Shown here one piece after another: positions 1 to 5,759 of a stretch of 5,759 nucleotides of DNA. This DNA comes from Sphingomonadaceae bacterium (GTDB taxonomy: Bacteria; Pseudomonadota; Alphaproteobacteria; Sphingomonadales; Sphingomonadaceae): the NCBI GenBank assembly GCA_023384025.1, contig JAHDXX010000197.1:1-5759 (forward strand), in the 5' to 3' direction. The translations under genes were made by a program, and so were the position numbers. The first letter of the stretch is position 1, and every line of letters starts with the position of its first letter. The notes beneath the pieces were generated by a model. That model was given only the letters and a program-made list of their open reading frames with translations. It had not been told where the DNA came from and searched no databases.

Positions 1-694
1 GGTTGGAATTGGCGGTGCCGTAGAAGGTGCAGGTACCCGGCGAGTGGTAGCTGCCCATTTCGCTCGCCAGCAGTTCCGCCCTACCGACCTTGCCTTCGGC
101 ATAGAGCTGGCGGACGCGCTGCTTTTCCTTGTTCGGCACGCCCGAAGGCATCGGCCCGCTGGGCACGAAGATCGTCGGCAAGTGGCCAAACCGCAGAGCG
201 CCGATCAGCAGCCCGGGCACGATCTTGTCGCAGATGCCCAGCATCAGTGCGCCATCGTACATCGCGTGGCTCAATGCGACAGCAGTGCTGAGCGCGATCA
301 CATCTCGGCTGAACAGCGACAGTTCCATGCCCGTCTCGCCCTGCGTCACCCCATCACACATCGCCGGGGTGCCGCCTGCGACCTGAGCGGTGGCACCGAC
401 TTCGCGCGCATAGATCTTCAGCCGCTCCGGGTACCGGCCATAGGGCTGGTGCGCGCTGAGCATGTCGTTGTAGCTGGTGACGATCCCGATGTTCGGCCCC
501 TTGGCCGCGACCAGCGCCGCCTGATCCTCCAGCGCCCCGGCATAGGCATGGGCGAGGTTGGAGCACGATACTTGCGAGCGCTCGCCCATCGCGTCGGCCT
601 CGCGCGCGACCAGGTCGAGATAGGCGCTGCGGCTGGCGCGCGAGTTCTCGATGACCCGCTGTGTGAAGCGATGGAGGGTGTCGTGGAGACTCAT
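1..694 (-). CDS. edd: 6-phosphogluconate dehydratase (Edd), N-terminal part, cut by the left window edge
   Basis: This is the cytoplasmic Entner-Doudoroff enzyme that dehydrates 6-phosphogluconate to 2-keto-3-deoxy-6-phosphogluconate, a member of the IlvD/Edd iron-sulfur dehydratases. The first 231 codons are visible. The family usually has about 600 residues, so roughly 370 lie beyond position 1. From the N-terminus I see TSYNDMLSAHQP (73-84), GGTPAMCDGVTQG (107-119), ICDKIVPG (154-161), VPSGPM (177-182), NKEK (188-191) and GTCTFYGTANSN (220-231). These match E. coli Edd almost residue for residue as I recall it. C113, C155 and C222 sit in these conserved motifs and are candidate cluster ligands. 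The ATG at 694 is chosen because an AAGGA box lies 7 bases upstream and the N-terminus aligns with E. coli Edd. It lies 195 bases downstream of zwf on the same strand, with a long palindrome between them. The cut is only the window edge; I see no sign of a broken gene. Confidence 0.97.
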   Translation of the reverse strand, partial: MSLHDTLHRFTQRVIENSRASRSAYLDLVAREADAMGERSQVSCSNLAHAYAGALEDQAALVAAKGPNIGIVTSYNDMLSAHQPYGRYPERLKIYAREVGATAQVAGGTPAMCDGVTQGETGMELSLFSRDVIALSTAVALSHAMYDGALMLGICDKIVPGLLIGALRFGHLPTIFVPSGPMPSGVPNKEKQRVRQLYAEGKVGRAELLASEMGSYHSPGTCTFYGTANSN

Positions 695-701
695 GGGCCG
701 G

Positions 702-706
702 TCCTT
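702..706 (-). promoter_or_regulatory. Ribosome binding site of edd
   Basis: Read on the minus strand this is AAGGA, 7 bases before the ATG at 694. It supports that start. It lies outside the large palindrome, so folding of the palindrome would not by itself hide it. Confidence 0.65.
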
Positions 707-730
707 GCAATACGATAGCTTGCGGGGTGG

Positions 731-880
731 CTGTCCTTCGAGACGTGGCTTCGAGACGCCGCTGCGCGGCTCCTCAGCCACTCCTCAGGACGAACGGCTA
801 AAACAAACATCCGTTCATCCTGAGGAGAGACAGAGCGAAGCGCCGCAGGCGCGCAGTCGAAGGCTCGTCTCGAAGGACCG
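731..880. repeat. Long imperfect palindrome (intergenic repeat element) between zwf and edd
   Basis: Two arms, 734-797 and 811-877, are reverse complements around a 13-base loop (798-810). The outermost 12 bases (734-745 against 866-877) match perfectly. The innermost 17 (781-797 against 811-827) match at 16, and in minus-strand RNA the one mismatch becomes a U-G pair. The middle is diverged, but each arm carries its own small hairpin there (GCCGC-TGC-GCGGC at 758-770; GCGCC-GCA-GGCGC at 840-852), so the whole could fold into a branched shape. The left arm also holds two direct repeats: CTTCGAGACG (736-745 and 749-758) and CTCCTCAG (770-777 and 781-788). It starts 13 bases after the zwf stop. 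Similar 'TTCATCCTGAGGA ... TCTCGAAGGA' palindromes are, from memory, common between genes in sphingomonads. It has no coding capacity I would believe. Confidence 0.85.
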
Positions 881-889
881 GGGCACACC

Positions 890-2329
890 TTACTCATGCC
901 ATGTAACCCCATCCCGCTCGGTCAGCGCGATGGCGGCGCTCGGCCCCCAGCTGCCGGCGGTGTAAGTCTTGGGTTCCTGTCCGTCGGCGTCCCACTGGGC
1001 GCGGATTGCGTCGATCCATTCCCACTGCGCCTCCACTTCGTCGCGGCGCACGAACAGGGTCTGGTCACCTTCGACCAGATCGAGCAGCAGGCGCTCGTAC
1101 GCGATCCGGCGGGTCGCACCGCTGAAGGCATCGGCCATGGCGATGTCGAGCGGGACCTGGCGCAGGCGGATGCCTTCACGGTCAAGCCCGGGCACCTTGG
1201 CCATCAGCGACAGGGTGATGTTTTCTTCGGGCTGGATCCCGATCACCAGCCGGTTGGGCTGCATCGTCGCGCCCTTTCCGGCAAAGATCGAGTGCGGCAC
1301 GCAGCGGAACTGGATGACGATCTCCGTCACCCGCTTGGGCAGGCGCTTGCCGGTGCGCAGGTAGAAGGGCACGCCTTTCCAGCGCCAGTTGTCGACATGG
1401 GCCTTGATCGCAACGAAGGTCTCGGTGGCGCTGTCCTTGCCCAGTTCCTCGTCATAGCCGGGCACGGCTTGCCCGCCGATCGCGCCGGCCCGGTATTGCC
1501 CGGTCACTGTCTCGCCGGAAGAGACCTTGCGCAAGCTGCGCAGCACCTTGACCTTCTCGTCGCGCACGGCGGTGGAATCGAAGTGGCCCGGCGGCTCCAT
1601 CGCTACGAGCGCGAGCAGCTGGAGCATGTGGTTCTGCACCATGTCGCGCAGCGCGCCACTGTCGTCGTAATAGGCGACGCGCGATTCCAGCCCGACCGTC
1701 TCGGCAACATTGATCTGGACATGGTCGATATGCGCCGCGTTCCACAGCGGTTCGAACATCAGGTTGGCAAAGCGCAGAGCCAGCAGGTTCTGCACGGTTT
1801 CCTTGCCGAGATAGTGGTCGATCCGGAAGATACGGCTTTCAGGGAAGGCCCCGGCCACCGCGTCGTTGATCTCGCAGCTGGAGGCGAGATTGGTGCCGAG
1901 CGGCTTTTCCAGGCACATGCGCACGTTCTCGCCCGTCAACCCGGCGGACTGGAGCCCCTTGATGGTCGGCTCGAACAGGCTAGGTGCGGTCGACAGGAAG
2001 ATCGCAAGGCCATGCTGCGGCTCGCCGACCTTGGTCGCGAGTGCGGCATAGCCATCGAGCGAGGTGGCATCGAGTGCCTGGTAGCTCAGCCGGTTGAGGA
2101 AATCGGCCATGCCCCCGCGCCGGTCGGCGGGGAGGAACTTCTCCAACGCGGCACGGGCGAACTGGCGGAAGCCGTGATCGTCCATCTCGGTGCGCGCAGT
2201 GCCGATGATCCGCAGGTTTCCGGCCAGCAGCCCGTCGGCATGGAGCGCGGCGAGGCTAGGCAGCAACATGCGCTGGGCAAGGTCGCCGGTCGCTCCGAAC
2301 AGCAGCAGGCGGTCAGCGGTAAAGCTCAT
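890..2329 (-). CDS. zwf: Glucose-6-phosphate 1-dehydrogenase
   Basis: This cytoplasmic enzyme oxidises glucose-6-phosphate to 6-phosphogluconolactone with reduction of NAD(P)+, feeding the Entner-Doudoroff pathway. The 479 residues are full length for the family. The N-terminal Rossmann domain has the GATGDL dinucleotide motif (12-17), and R46 stands where NADP-binding family members carry an arginine. EKPLG (141-145) and RIDHYLGKE (169-177) form the glucose-6-phosphate site. D171-H172, with H234 in VQNHMLQLL, match the catalytic Asp-His and general-base His of the Leuconostoc mesenteroides enzyme. RTGKRL (325-330) and WGP (461-463) are C-terminal domain signatures. Position 21, a lysine in many homologues, is methionine, as I recall it also is in Zymomonas Zwf. 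The ATG at 2329 fits an AGGAGAGG box 8 bases upstream and leaves the usual short lead before the Rossmann fold. The gene lies 77 bases after the transporter, and its ribosome binding site lies in a possible hairpin. Confidence 0.98.
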   Translation of the reverse strand: MSFTADRLLLFGATGDLAQRMLLPSLAALHADGLLAGNLRIIGTARTEMDDHGFRQFARAALEKFLPADRRGGMADFLNRLSYQALDATSLDGYAALATKVGEPQHGLAIFLSTAPSLFEPTIKGLQSAGLTGENVRMCLEKPLGTNLASSCEINDAVAGAFPESRIFRIDHYLGKETVQNLLALRFANLMFEPLWNAAHIDHVQINVAETVGLESRVAYYDDSGALRDMVQNHMLQLLALVAMEPPGHFDSTAVRDEKVKVLRSLRKVSSGETVTGQYRAGAIGGQAVPGYDEELGKDSATETFVAIKAHVDNWRWKGVPFYLRTGKRLPKRVTEIVIQFRCVPHSIFAGKGATMQPNRLVIGIQPEENITLSLMAKVPGLDREGIRLRQVPLDIAMADAFSGATRRIAYERLLLDLVEGDQTLFVRRDEVEAQWEWIDAIRAQWDADGQEPKTYTAGSWGPSAAIALTERDGVTWHE

Positions 2330-2334
2330 GGCGC

Positions 2335-2371
2335 GGGCCTCTCCTAAGGTGTCATCTACCTAGAGAGGCCC
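2335..2371 (-). promoter_or_regulatory. Inverted repeat enclosing the zwf ribosome binding site
   Basis: On the minus strand GGGCCTCTC (2371-2363) is followed by its exact complement GAGAGGCCC (2343-2335), a 9-base-pair stem. Inside it AGGT (2361-2358) and ACCT (2350-2347) add a 4-base-pair stem around the 7-base loop 2351-2357, with an internal bulge. The 3' side of the outer stem contains most of the AGGAGAGG Shine-Dalgarno sequence. Folded as RNA, it would mask the zwf ribosome binding site. As DNA it could equally be an operator for a dimeric regulator. There is no T-tract, so a terminator is unlikely. Confidence 0.5.
2338..2345 (-). promoter_or_regulatory. Ribosome binding site of zwf
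   Basis: AGGAGAGG on the minus strand, 8 bases before the ATG at 2329. It is a strong Shine-Dalgarno match and fixes the zwf start. It is unusual in lying within the 3' arm of an inverted repeat (2335-2371). Confidence 0.75.
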
Positions 2372-2406
2372 GGCCGCTCGCGCCAGTGGGCGCATACATA
2401 TTCAGG

Positions 2407-3702
2407 TCAGGCTGGCTTTCTGGCGTAATAGCCGAAGCCTGCAATGATGGCGTAGCAGATTGCCGGAAGGATCATCGCCACTGCGAGGCTCTCGCTCCAG
2501 TCGGCCAACATGCCGGTCAGCAGCGGGATCACCGCGCCGCCGAAGATGGCGATGTTGATGATGCCCGAACCGTCGGCTGCCTTGGCCCCGAGCTTCTCGC
2601 AGGCGAGGCTGAAGATCGTCGGGAACATGATCGAGTTCATCAGGCCGATGGCGAGCAAGCTGTAGCCAGATACCACGCCGGTGGTGTTGGTCGAGATTGC
2701 CAGGAGGGTAATCGCGCCCAGCGCGACAGTGGCGAGGATGAGGCCCGGGCTGAACACGCGCAGCAGGGCGGAACCGATGATCCGGCCCACCAGTGCGCCC
2801 CCCCAGTAATAGGCGATCATGTGCCCGGCAGTCTGCTCTTCGAGACCCATCACGCTTTCCTGCATCAGGTAGTTCACGATCAGCGAACCGATTGCGACTT
2901 CCGCGCCGACGTAGAGAAAGATGCACAGCGCGCCGTAACCGAAGCGGGTACGCTTGAGCAGCTCGAAACCCCCGGCGATCGAGCTCTGTTCGTGCTTTTC
3001 GCCCTTGAGGCGGTTGCGGAACATCCAGACCACGGCGGCGATCACTGCGAGTGCCACGGCGAGTCCGATATAGGTCCGCACGATCGCGGCGCTCTCTGCC
3101 GTGCGGTAGGCATCAAGTTCGGGCCCTGACAGCTCGGCCGCGGTCACCCCGGCCAGGCTGCCCAGGATCAGGGTTGCGCCGACCAGCGGGAAAATCGTGG
3201 TGCCAAGGCTGTTGAACGCCTGCGCAAAGGTCAGGCGACTGTGCACGGTCTTTTGCGGGCCGAGAAGGCTGATCAGCGGGTTGGTGACGACCTGCACCAC
3301 CACCACGCCGCTCGCGAGCACGAACAGCGCGAACAGGAACAGGCCGTAGGTGGCGGTCTGGCTGGCCGGGATGAACAGCAGGCAGCCGGTCATCATGGTG
3401 AGCAGGCCGACCACCGCGCCGCGCATGTAGCCGATCTTCTTGACCAGTTGTGCGCCGGGAACGCCGATCACCAGATAGGCGGTGAAGAAACAGAACTGCA
3501 CCAGCATCGCCTGGGTGTAGTTGAGCGTGAACAGCTCCTTCAGCTTGGGCAGGATCACGTCGTTGAGCGAGGTGATCCCGCCGAAGATGAAGAACAGTGC
3601 GAACACAAAGTAGTTGAGGCCGGGGGCGTCAATCTGCGGGGTGTCGCCCCGATTGTCGCCGTCGTGCGCCGCATCGGCGGCCATGCCGGGTGCCAGTGCC
3701 AT
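2407..3702 (-). CDS. MFS sugar transporter of the FucP/GluP (fucose-glucose/galactose) family
   Basis: This is an inner-membrane permease predicted to bring in a hexose, probably glucose or galactose, by proton symport. The 431 residues are normal for the family. After a hydrophilic N-terminus (1-28) I count about twelve hydrophobic segments, roughly at 29-46, 64-83, 92-111, 119-141, 160-182, 210-228, 245-268, 283-303, 309-327, 331-350, 365-391 and 398-425. Family motifs are LNDVILPKL (46-54), NPLISLLG (141-148), RLTFAQAFNSLG (156-167) and PTIFSL (351-356). They resemble E. coli FucP and Brucella GluP as I recall them. D48 aligns with the essential D46 of FucP, while Q137 stands where FucP has E135. 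The ATG at 3702 has a GGGAGGA box 9 bases upstream. Its place between a beta-glucosidase and zwf points to glucose, but substrate cannot be read from the sequence alone. Confidence 0.9.
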   Translation of the reverse strand: MALAPGMAADAAHDGDNRGDTPQIDAPGLNYFVFALFFIFGGITSLNDVILPKLKELFTLNYTQAMLVQFCFFTAYLVIGVPGAQLVKKIGYMRGAVVGLLTMMTGCLLFIPASQTATYGLFLFALFVLASGVVVVQVVTNPLISLLGPQKTVHSRLTFAQAFNSLGTTIFPLVGATLILGSLAGVTAAELSGPELDAYRTAESAAIVRTYIGLAVALAVIAAVVWMFRNRLKGEKHEQSSIAGGFELLKRTRFGYGALCIFLYVGAEVAIGSLIVNYLMQESVMGLEEQTAGHMIAYYWGGALVGRIIGSALLRVFSPGLILATVALGAITLLAISTNTTGVVSGYSLLAIGLMNSIMFPTIFSLACEKLGAKAADGSGIINIAIFGGAVIPLLTGMLADWSESLAVAMILPAICYAIIAGFGYYARKPA

Positions 3703-3711
3703 CGTCCTTCA

Positions 3712-3718
3712 TCCTCCC
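3712..3718 (-). promoter_or_regulatory. Ribosome binding site of the MFS transporter
   Basis: GGGAGGA on the minus strand, 9 bases before the ATG at 3702. A second AAGGA lies only 2 bases before the start, too close to be the functional site. An in-frame ATG six codons further in (position 3684) is a less likely alternative. Confidence 0.6.
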
Positions 3719-3746
3719 AAATTCCCGCTCTGGTGGCGGAGTTACC

Positions 3747-3773
3747 GGACTAGCGCCTCGGCAGGCGCCGTCC
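3747..3773 (-). other. GC-rich intergenic hairpin between the glycosidase and transporter genes
   Basis: On the minus strand GGAC-G-GCGCCT, loop GCCG, AGGCGC-TA-GTCC forms a 6-base-pair inner stem and a 4-base-pair outer stem separated by a small internal loop. It sits 23 bases after the glycosidase stop and 44 bases before the transporter start. No T-run follows, so it is not a classical terminator. It might protect the 3' end of the glycosidase message or cause partial attenuation. This role is inferred from position only. Confidence 0.45.
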
Positions 3774-3796
3774 ACTTGTATTCGAATGCACGGCTC

Positions 3797-5759
3797 TCAG
3801 AACGAGCAGTCCGTGCCTTGCGGCAACTGCGTGCGGGCAATGCCGGAAATGCTCAGGCTGATCGGGCCGTCGCTGGTGATCGTCAGGCTGTTGGCGTCTT
3901 CCGGCACGCACTGGCCGGTCAGCACCATTTCGCGCCACCCCTTGCCACCGCTTACCGCGAAGTTCGAGGTTATATCGAGCACGGTGTCGCCAACCTTGAC
4001 CGTTACCGGCGCGGTGGGGCTGGCGGCGAGATTGTATTGCACCACGAACGCGCCCTTGGCCTTGCCGTCTCCGGTCAGGGTCAACGAAGCGCCGGGGGCA
4101 AAGGTGACCACGCGGGCGTCTTCCTGCCGGGTCCGGTCGAGGCCCTTGGCCACGATCCCGCCCGCCTCGCCGCGCAAGTTGGGCAGCTTCGTACCGCCCG
4201 CGCTGGCACTGATGCCGGGGGAGAGGCGGCCGGTGGCAAACCAGTCGCTCGCCGGGGCTTCGACGAGGAAATCGCACGCTTCGCTAAGCGGGGCCATGCC
4301 GCCGACCTGCCCGGTGGCGAGTCCGTAACCGCGCGCGAACAGCGCACCTTCGGCTCCGTTGACCGGATGGCCGTTGCACATCGCGGGCCAGCTGAACGAC
4401 AGTCGCCCGCTTGCTTCGCGCTGGCCATAGAGCACGTCGGCCACGCCTGCGCCTTCACCGCCGGGCAGCCAGCTGGCAACGAAGGCATCGGCGGCGTTGA
4501 GCTCGCGGTTGACCCATAGCGGGCGCCCCGAAAGGAACACCGCGACGGTCGGCACGCCCGCGGCCTTGAACTTCTTCAGCAGTTCCAGCCCTTCGGCATC
4601 GCGGAACGCGGTGTTCTTCCGGTCGCCATAGAACTCGGCATAGGCATCTTCGCCGAACACCACGATTGCTGCATCGGGCTTAGCCGTGAAGCTGCCGTCG
4701 GGCGACAGCACCGCCTCGCCGCCGCTGGATTTGGCCGCATCGCGGATACCCGCCCAGATCGACGTTGCGCCGGGGAACATCTCGTTGCCCAGCTCACGCC
4801 CGCCCTGCCAGGTCAGGGTCCAGCCACCTGCGGCTTGCGCAATGCTGTCTGCGGCGACCCCGGCAACCAGTACTTTCGCACCCGGCTTGACTGGCAGGAC
4901 GCCGCTGTTCTTGAGGATCACCTGCGACTTCGCCACCGCCTCGCGCGCCAGTGCGCGGTGCTCGGGCGAACCGAGCAAGGCCAGCTTGCCGCCAACCCCG
5001 CGCTCGGACGGCTTGCGCACGTCTGAGTCGAGCAGCCCGGCGCGCTGCTTCACGCGCAGCACCCGGGTGACGGCGCGGTCGAGCGTTGCCATCGGAATGG
5101 TCCCGTCGTTCACTTGCGCGACGAGGTTCTCCAGCAGCGCTTTCCAGTCGTCCGGCACCATATAGATGTCGAGCCCGGCGAGCAGCGACTGCGCGCAATT
5201 GGAAACCGTGCAACCGCGCACTTGCCCGTGGCCGTTCCAGTCACCGACCACCAGCCCGTCAAAGCCGAGTTCGTCGCGCAAATAGCCGGTCAGCATGGCT
5301 TCATAGCCATGCATCTTCTCGCCGTTGATCGAGTTGAAGCTGGCCATCACCGCCTGCGCGCCCGCATCGATCGCGACGGGGTAGGGCACGGCGTGGATTT
5401 TCTTCAGTTCCTCGATGTCGCCATGAACATCGCCGGTGTCGATCCCCAGCGTGGTGCCGCCATCGCCGAAGAAATGCTTGGCCGTGGCGATCACCCGCCC
5501 TGTGCCGAGATGGTCAGTGGCGCCCTTCGCACCTTGCAGCCCTTCGACCAGCGCTGCCCCCAGCTTTGCGACCAGCTGCGGGTCTTCCGAATAGCTTTCG
5601 TAGGTCCGGCCCCAGCGGTCATCCTGCGCTACCGCGACAGTGGGCGAGAAGTTCCAGTCGATCCCGGTCGCCTCGATCTCGAGCGCAGTGGCATGGCCGA
5701 TCCGGCGCACCAGGTCGGCATCGTGCGTCGCGCCGAGGCCGATGTTGTGCGGGAAGATC
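3797..5759 (-). CDS. Family 3 glycoside hydrolase (exo-1,3/1,4-beta-glucanase or beta-glucosidase), N-terminus cut by the right window edge
   Basis: This enzyme is predicted to release glucose from the non-reducing end of beta-glucans or cello-oligosaccharides, probably in the periplasm or outside the cell. 653 residues are visible; the reading frame is open to the window edge and starts at FPHNIGLGATHD, so about 100-170 residues, including any signal peptide, are missing. The GTG at 5710 is internal, not the start. Numbering from the first visible residue: DDRWGRTYESYSEDP (46-60) and KHFFGDGGT (94-102) are substrate-site motifs. GLVVGDWNG (168-176) carries the likely nucleophile D173. GEDAYAEFYGD (369-379) in the second domain carries the likely acid/base E375. 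GGWTLTWQGG, LSGRPLWV, WLPGGEG and GYGL match the barley exohydrolase fold. About 165 further residues follow GYGL, a C-terminal domain rich in beta-strand-like sequence. It is the first visible gene of the run, 94 bases upstream of the sugar transporter. Confidence 0.93.
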   Translation of the reverse strand, partial: IFPHNIGLGATHDADLVRRIGHATALEIEATGIDWNFSPTVAVAQDDRWGRTYESYSEDPQLVAKLGAALVEGLQGAKGATDHLGTGRVIATAKHFFGDGGTTLGIDTGDVHGDIEELKKIHAVPYPVAIDAGAQAVMASFNSINGEKMHGYEAMLTGYLRDELGFDGLVVGDWNGHGQVRGCTVSNCAQSLLAGLDIYMVPDDWKALLENLVAQVNDGTIPMATLDRAVTRVLRVKQRAGLLDSDVRKPSERGVGGKLALLGSPEHRALAREAVAKSQVILKNSGVLPVKPGAKVLVAGVAADSIAQAAGGWTLTWQGGRELGNEMFPGATSIWAGIRDAAKSSGGEAVLSPDGSFTAKPDAAIVVFGEDAYAEFYGDRKNTAFRDAEGLELLKKFKAAGVPTVAVFLSGRPLWVNRELNAADAFVASWLPGGEGAGVADVLYGQREASGRLSFSWPAMCNGHPVNGAEGALFARGYGLATGQVGGMAPLSEACDFLVEAPASDWFATGRLSPGISASAGGTKLPNLRGEAGGIVAKGLDRTRQEDARVVTFAPGASLTLTGDGKAKGAFVVQYNLAASPTAPVTVKVGDTVLDITSNFAVSGGKGWREMVLTGQCVPEDANSLTITSDGPISLSISGIARTQLPQGTDCSF

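Noticed and set aside
44..718. Plus-strand frame of 224 codons opposite edd
   Set aside because: It lies wholly opposite the strongly recognisable Edd coding sequence, and its composition is that of an antisense shadow.
707..733. Possible internal promoter for edd between the palindrome and the edd ribosome binding site
   Set aside because: No pair of -35 and -10 boxes with suitable spacing is convincing; the sequence is too short to support a call.
734..877. The palindrome as a rho-independent terminator of zwf
   Set aside because: No T-run follows either arm on the minus strand, and the arms are much longer than terminator stems. An effect on RNA stability or partial attenuation stays possible.
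651..965. Short frames on both strands through the zwf-edd gap
   Set aside because: They cross the palindrome and run into zwf or edd. Palindromic GC-rich DNA gives such frames by chance.
896..2347. Open reading frame of 483 codons on the plus strand, antisense to zwf
   Set aside because: It mirrors zwf almost exactly, a known effect of high GC codon use. Its protein is rich in His, Arg and Gly with no family motif, and I see no convincing ribosome binding site.
3780..3787. Palindrome ATTCGAAT just after the glycosidase stop
   Set aside because: Eight bases are too few to call an operator, no second copy is seen near a promoter, and the flanks add little symmetry.
2386..4519. Several long plus-strand frames opposite the transporter and glycosidase genes
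   Set aside because: Their products are charged, His- and Arg-rich and without domains, while the minus strand gives clear FucP/GluP and GH3 proteins.
5708..5710. GTG as a possible start of the glycosidase
   Set aside because: The frame upstream is open to the window edge and encodes conserved GH3 sequence (IFPHNIGLGATHD), so the real start lies outside the window.

Overview
The window looks like part of a carbohydrate-catabolism gene cluster from a GC-rich alphaproteobacterium, most likely of the order Sphingomonadales. This is an inference from three things: the high GC content, a glucose-6-phosphate dehydrogenase that resembles the Zymomonas mobilis enzyme as I recall it, and a long imperfect palindrome of a kind common between genes in this group. 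No genome-wide comparison was possible.

All four genes lie on the minus strand and read from right to left. In transcription order they are: (1) a family 3 glycoside hydrolase of the exo-beta-glucanase/beta-glucosidase type (3797 to the right edge, N-terminus missing); (2) a FucP/GluP-type (FHS family) MFS sugar transporter (2407-3702); (3) zwf, glucose-6-phosphate dehydrogenase (890-2329); (4) edd, 6-phosphogluconate dehydratase (left edge to 694, C-terminus missing). The gaps are 94, 77 and 195 bases, and none holds an obvious rho-independent terminator with a T-tract in the direction of transcription.

The genes make a coherent pathway. The hydrolase would release glucose from beta-glucans or their oligosaccharides outside the cytoplasm, and the MFS permease would carry the sugar across the inner membrane. 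After phosphorylation by a glucokinase not in this window, Zwf and Edd would carry out the first steps of the Entner-Doudoroff pathway. The order transporter-zwf-edd recalls the glf-zwf-edd-glk operon of Zymomonas mobilis, but with a transporter of a different MFS family and a glycosidase in front.

The gaps hold the less ordinary structure. The zwf-edd gap is nearly filled by a palindrome with arms of about 65 bases (734-877). The short leader of zwf can fold into a hairpin that contains its Shine-Dalgarno sequence (2335-2371). The hydrolase-transporter gap has a compact GC-rich hairpin (3747-3773). I see no tRNA, rRNA, CRISPR array, insertion sequence or wholly unfamiliar gene system. No gene-free stretch exceeds 300 bases.
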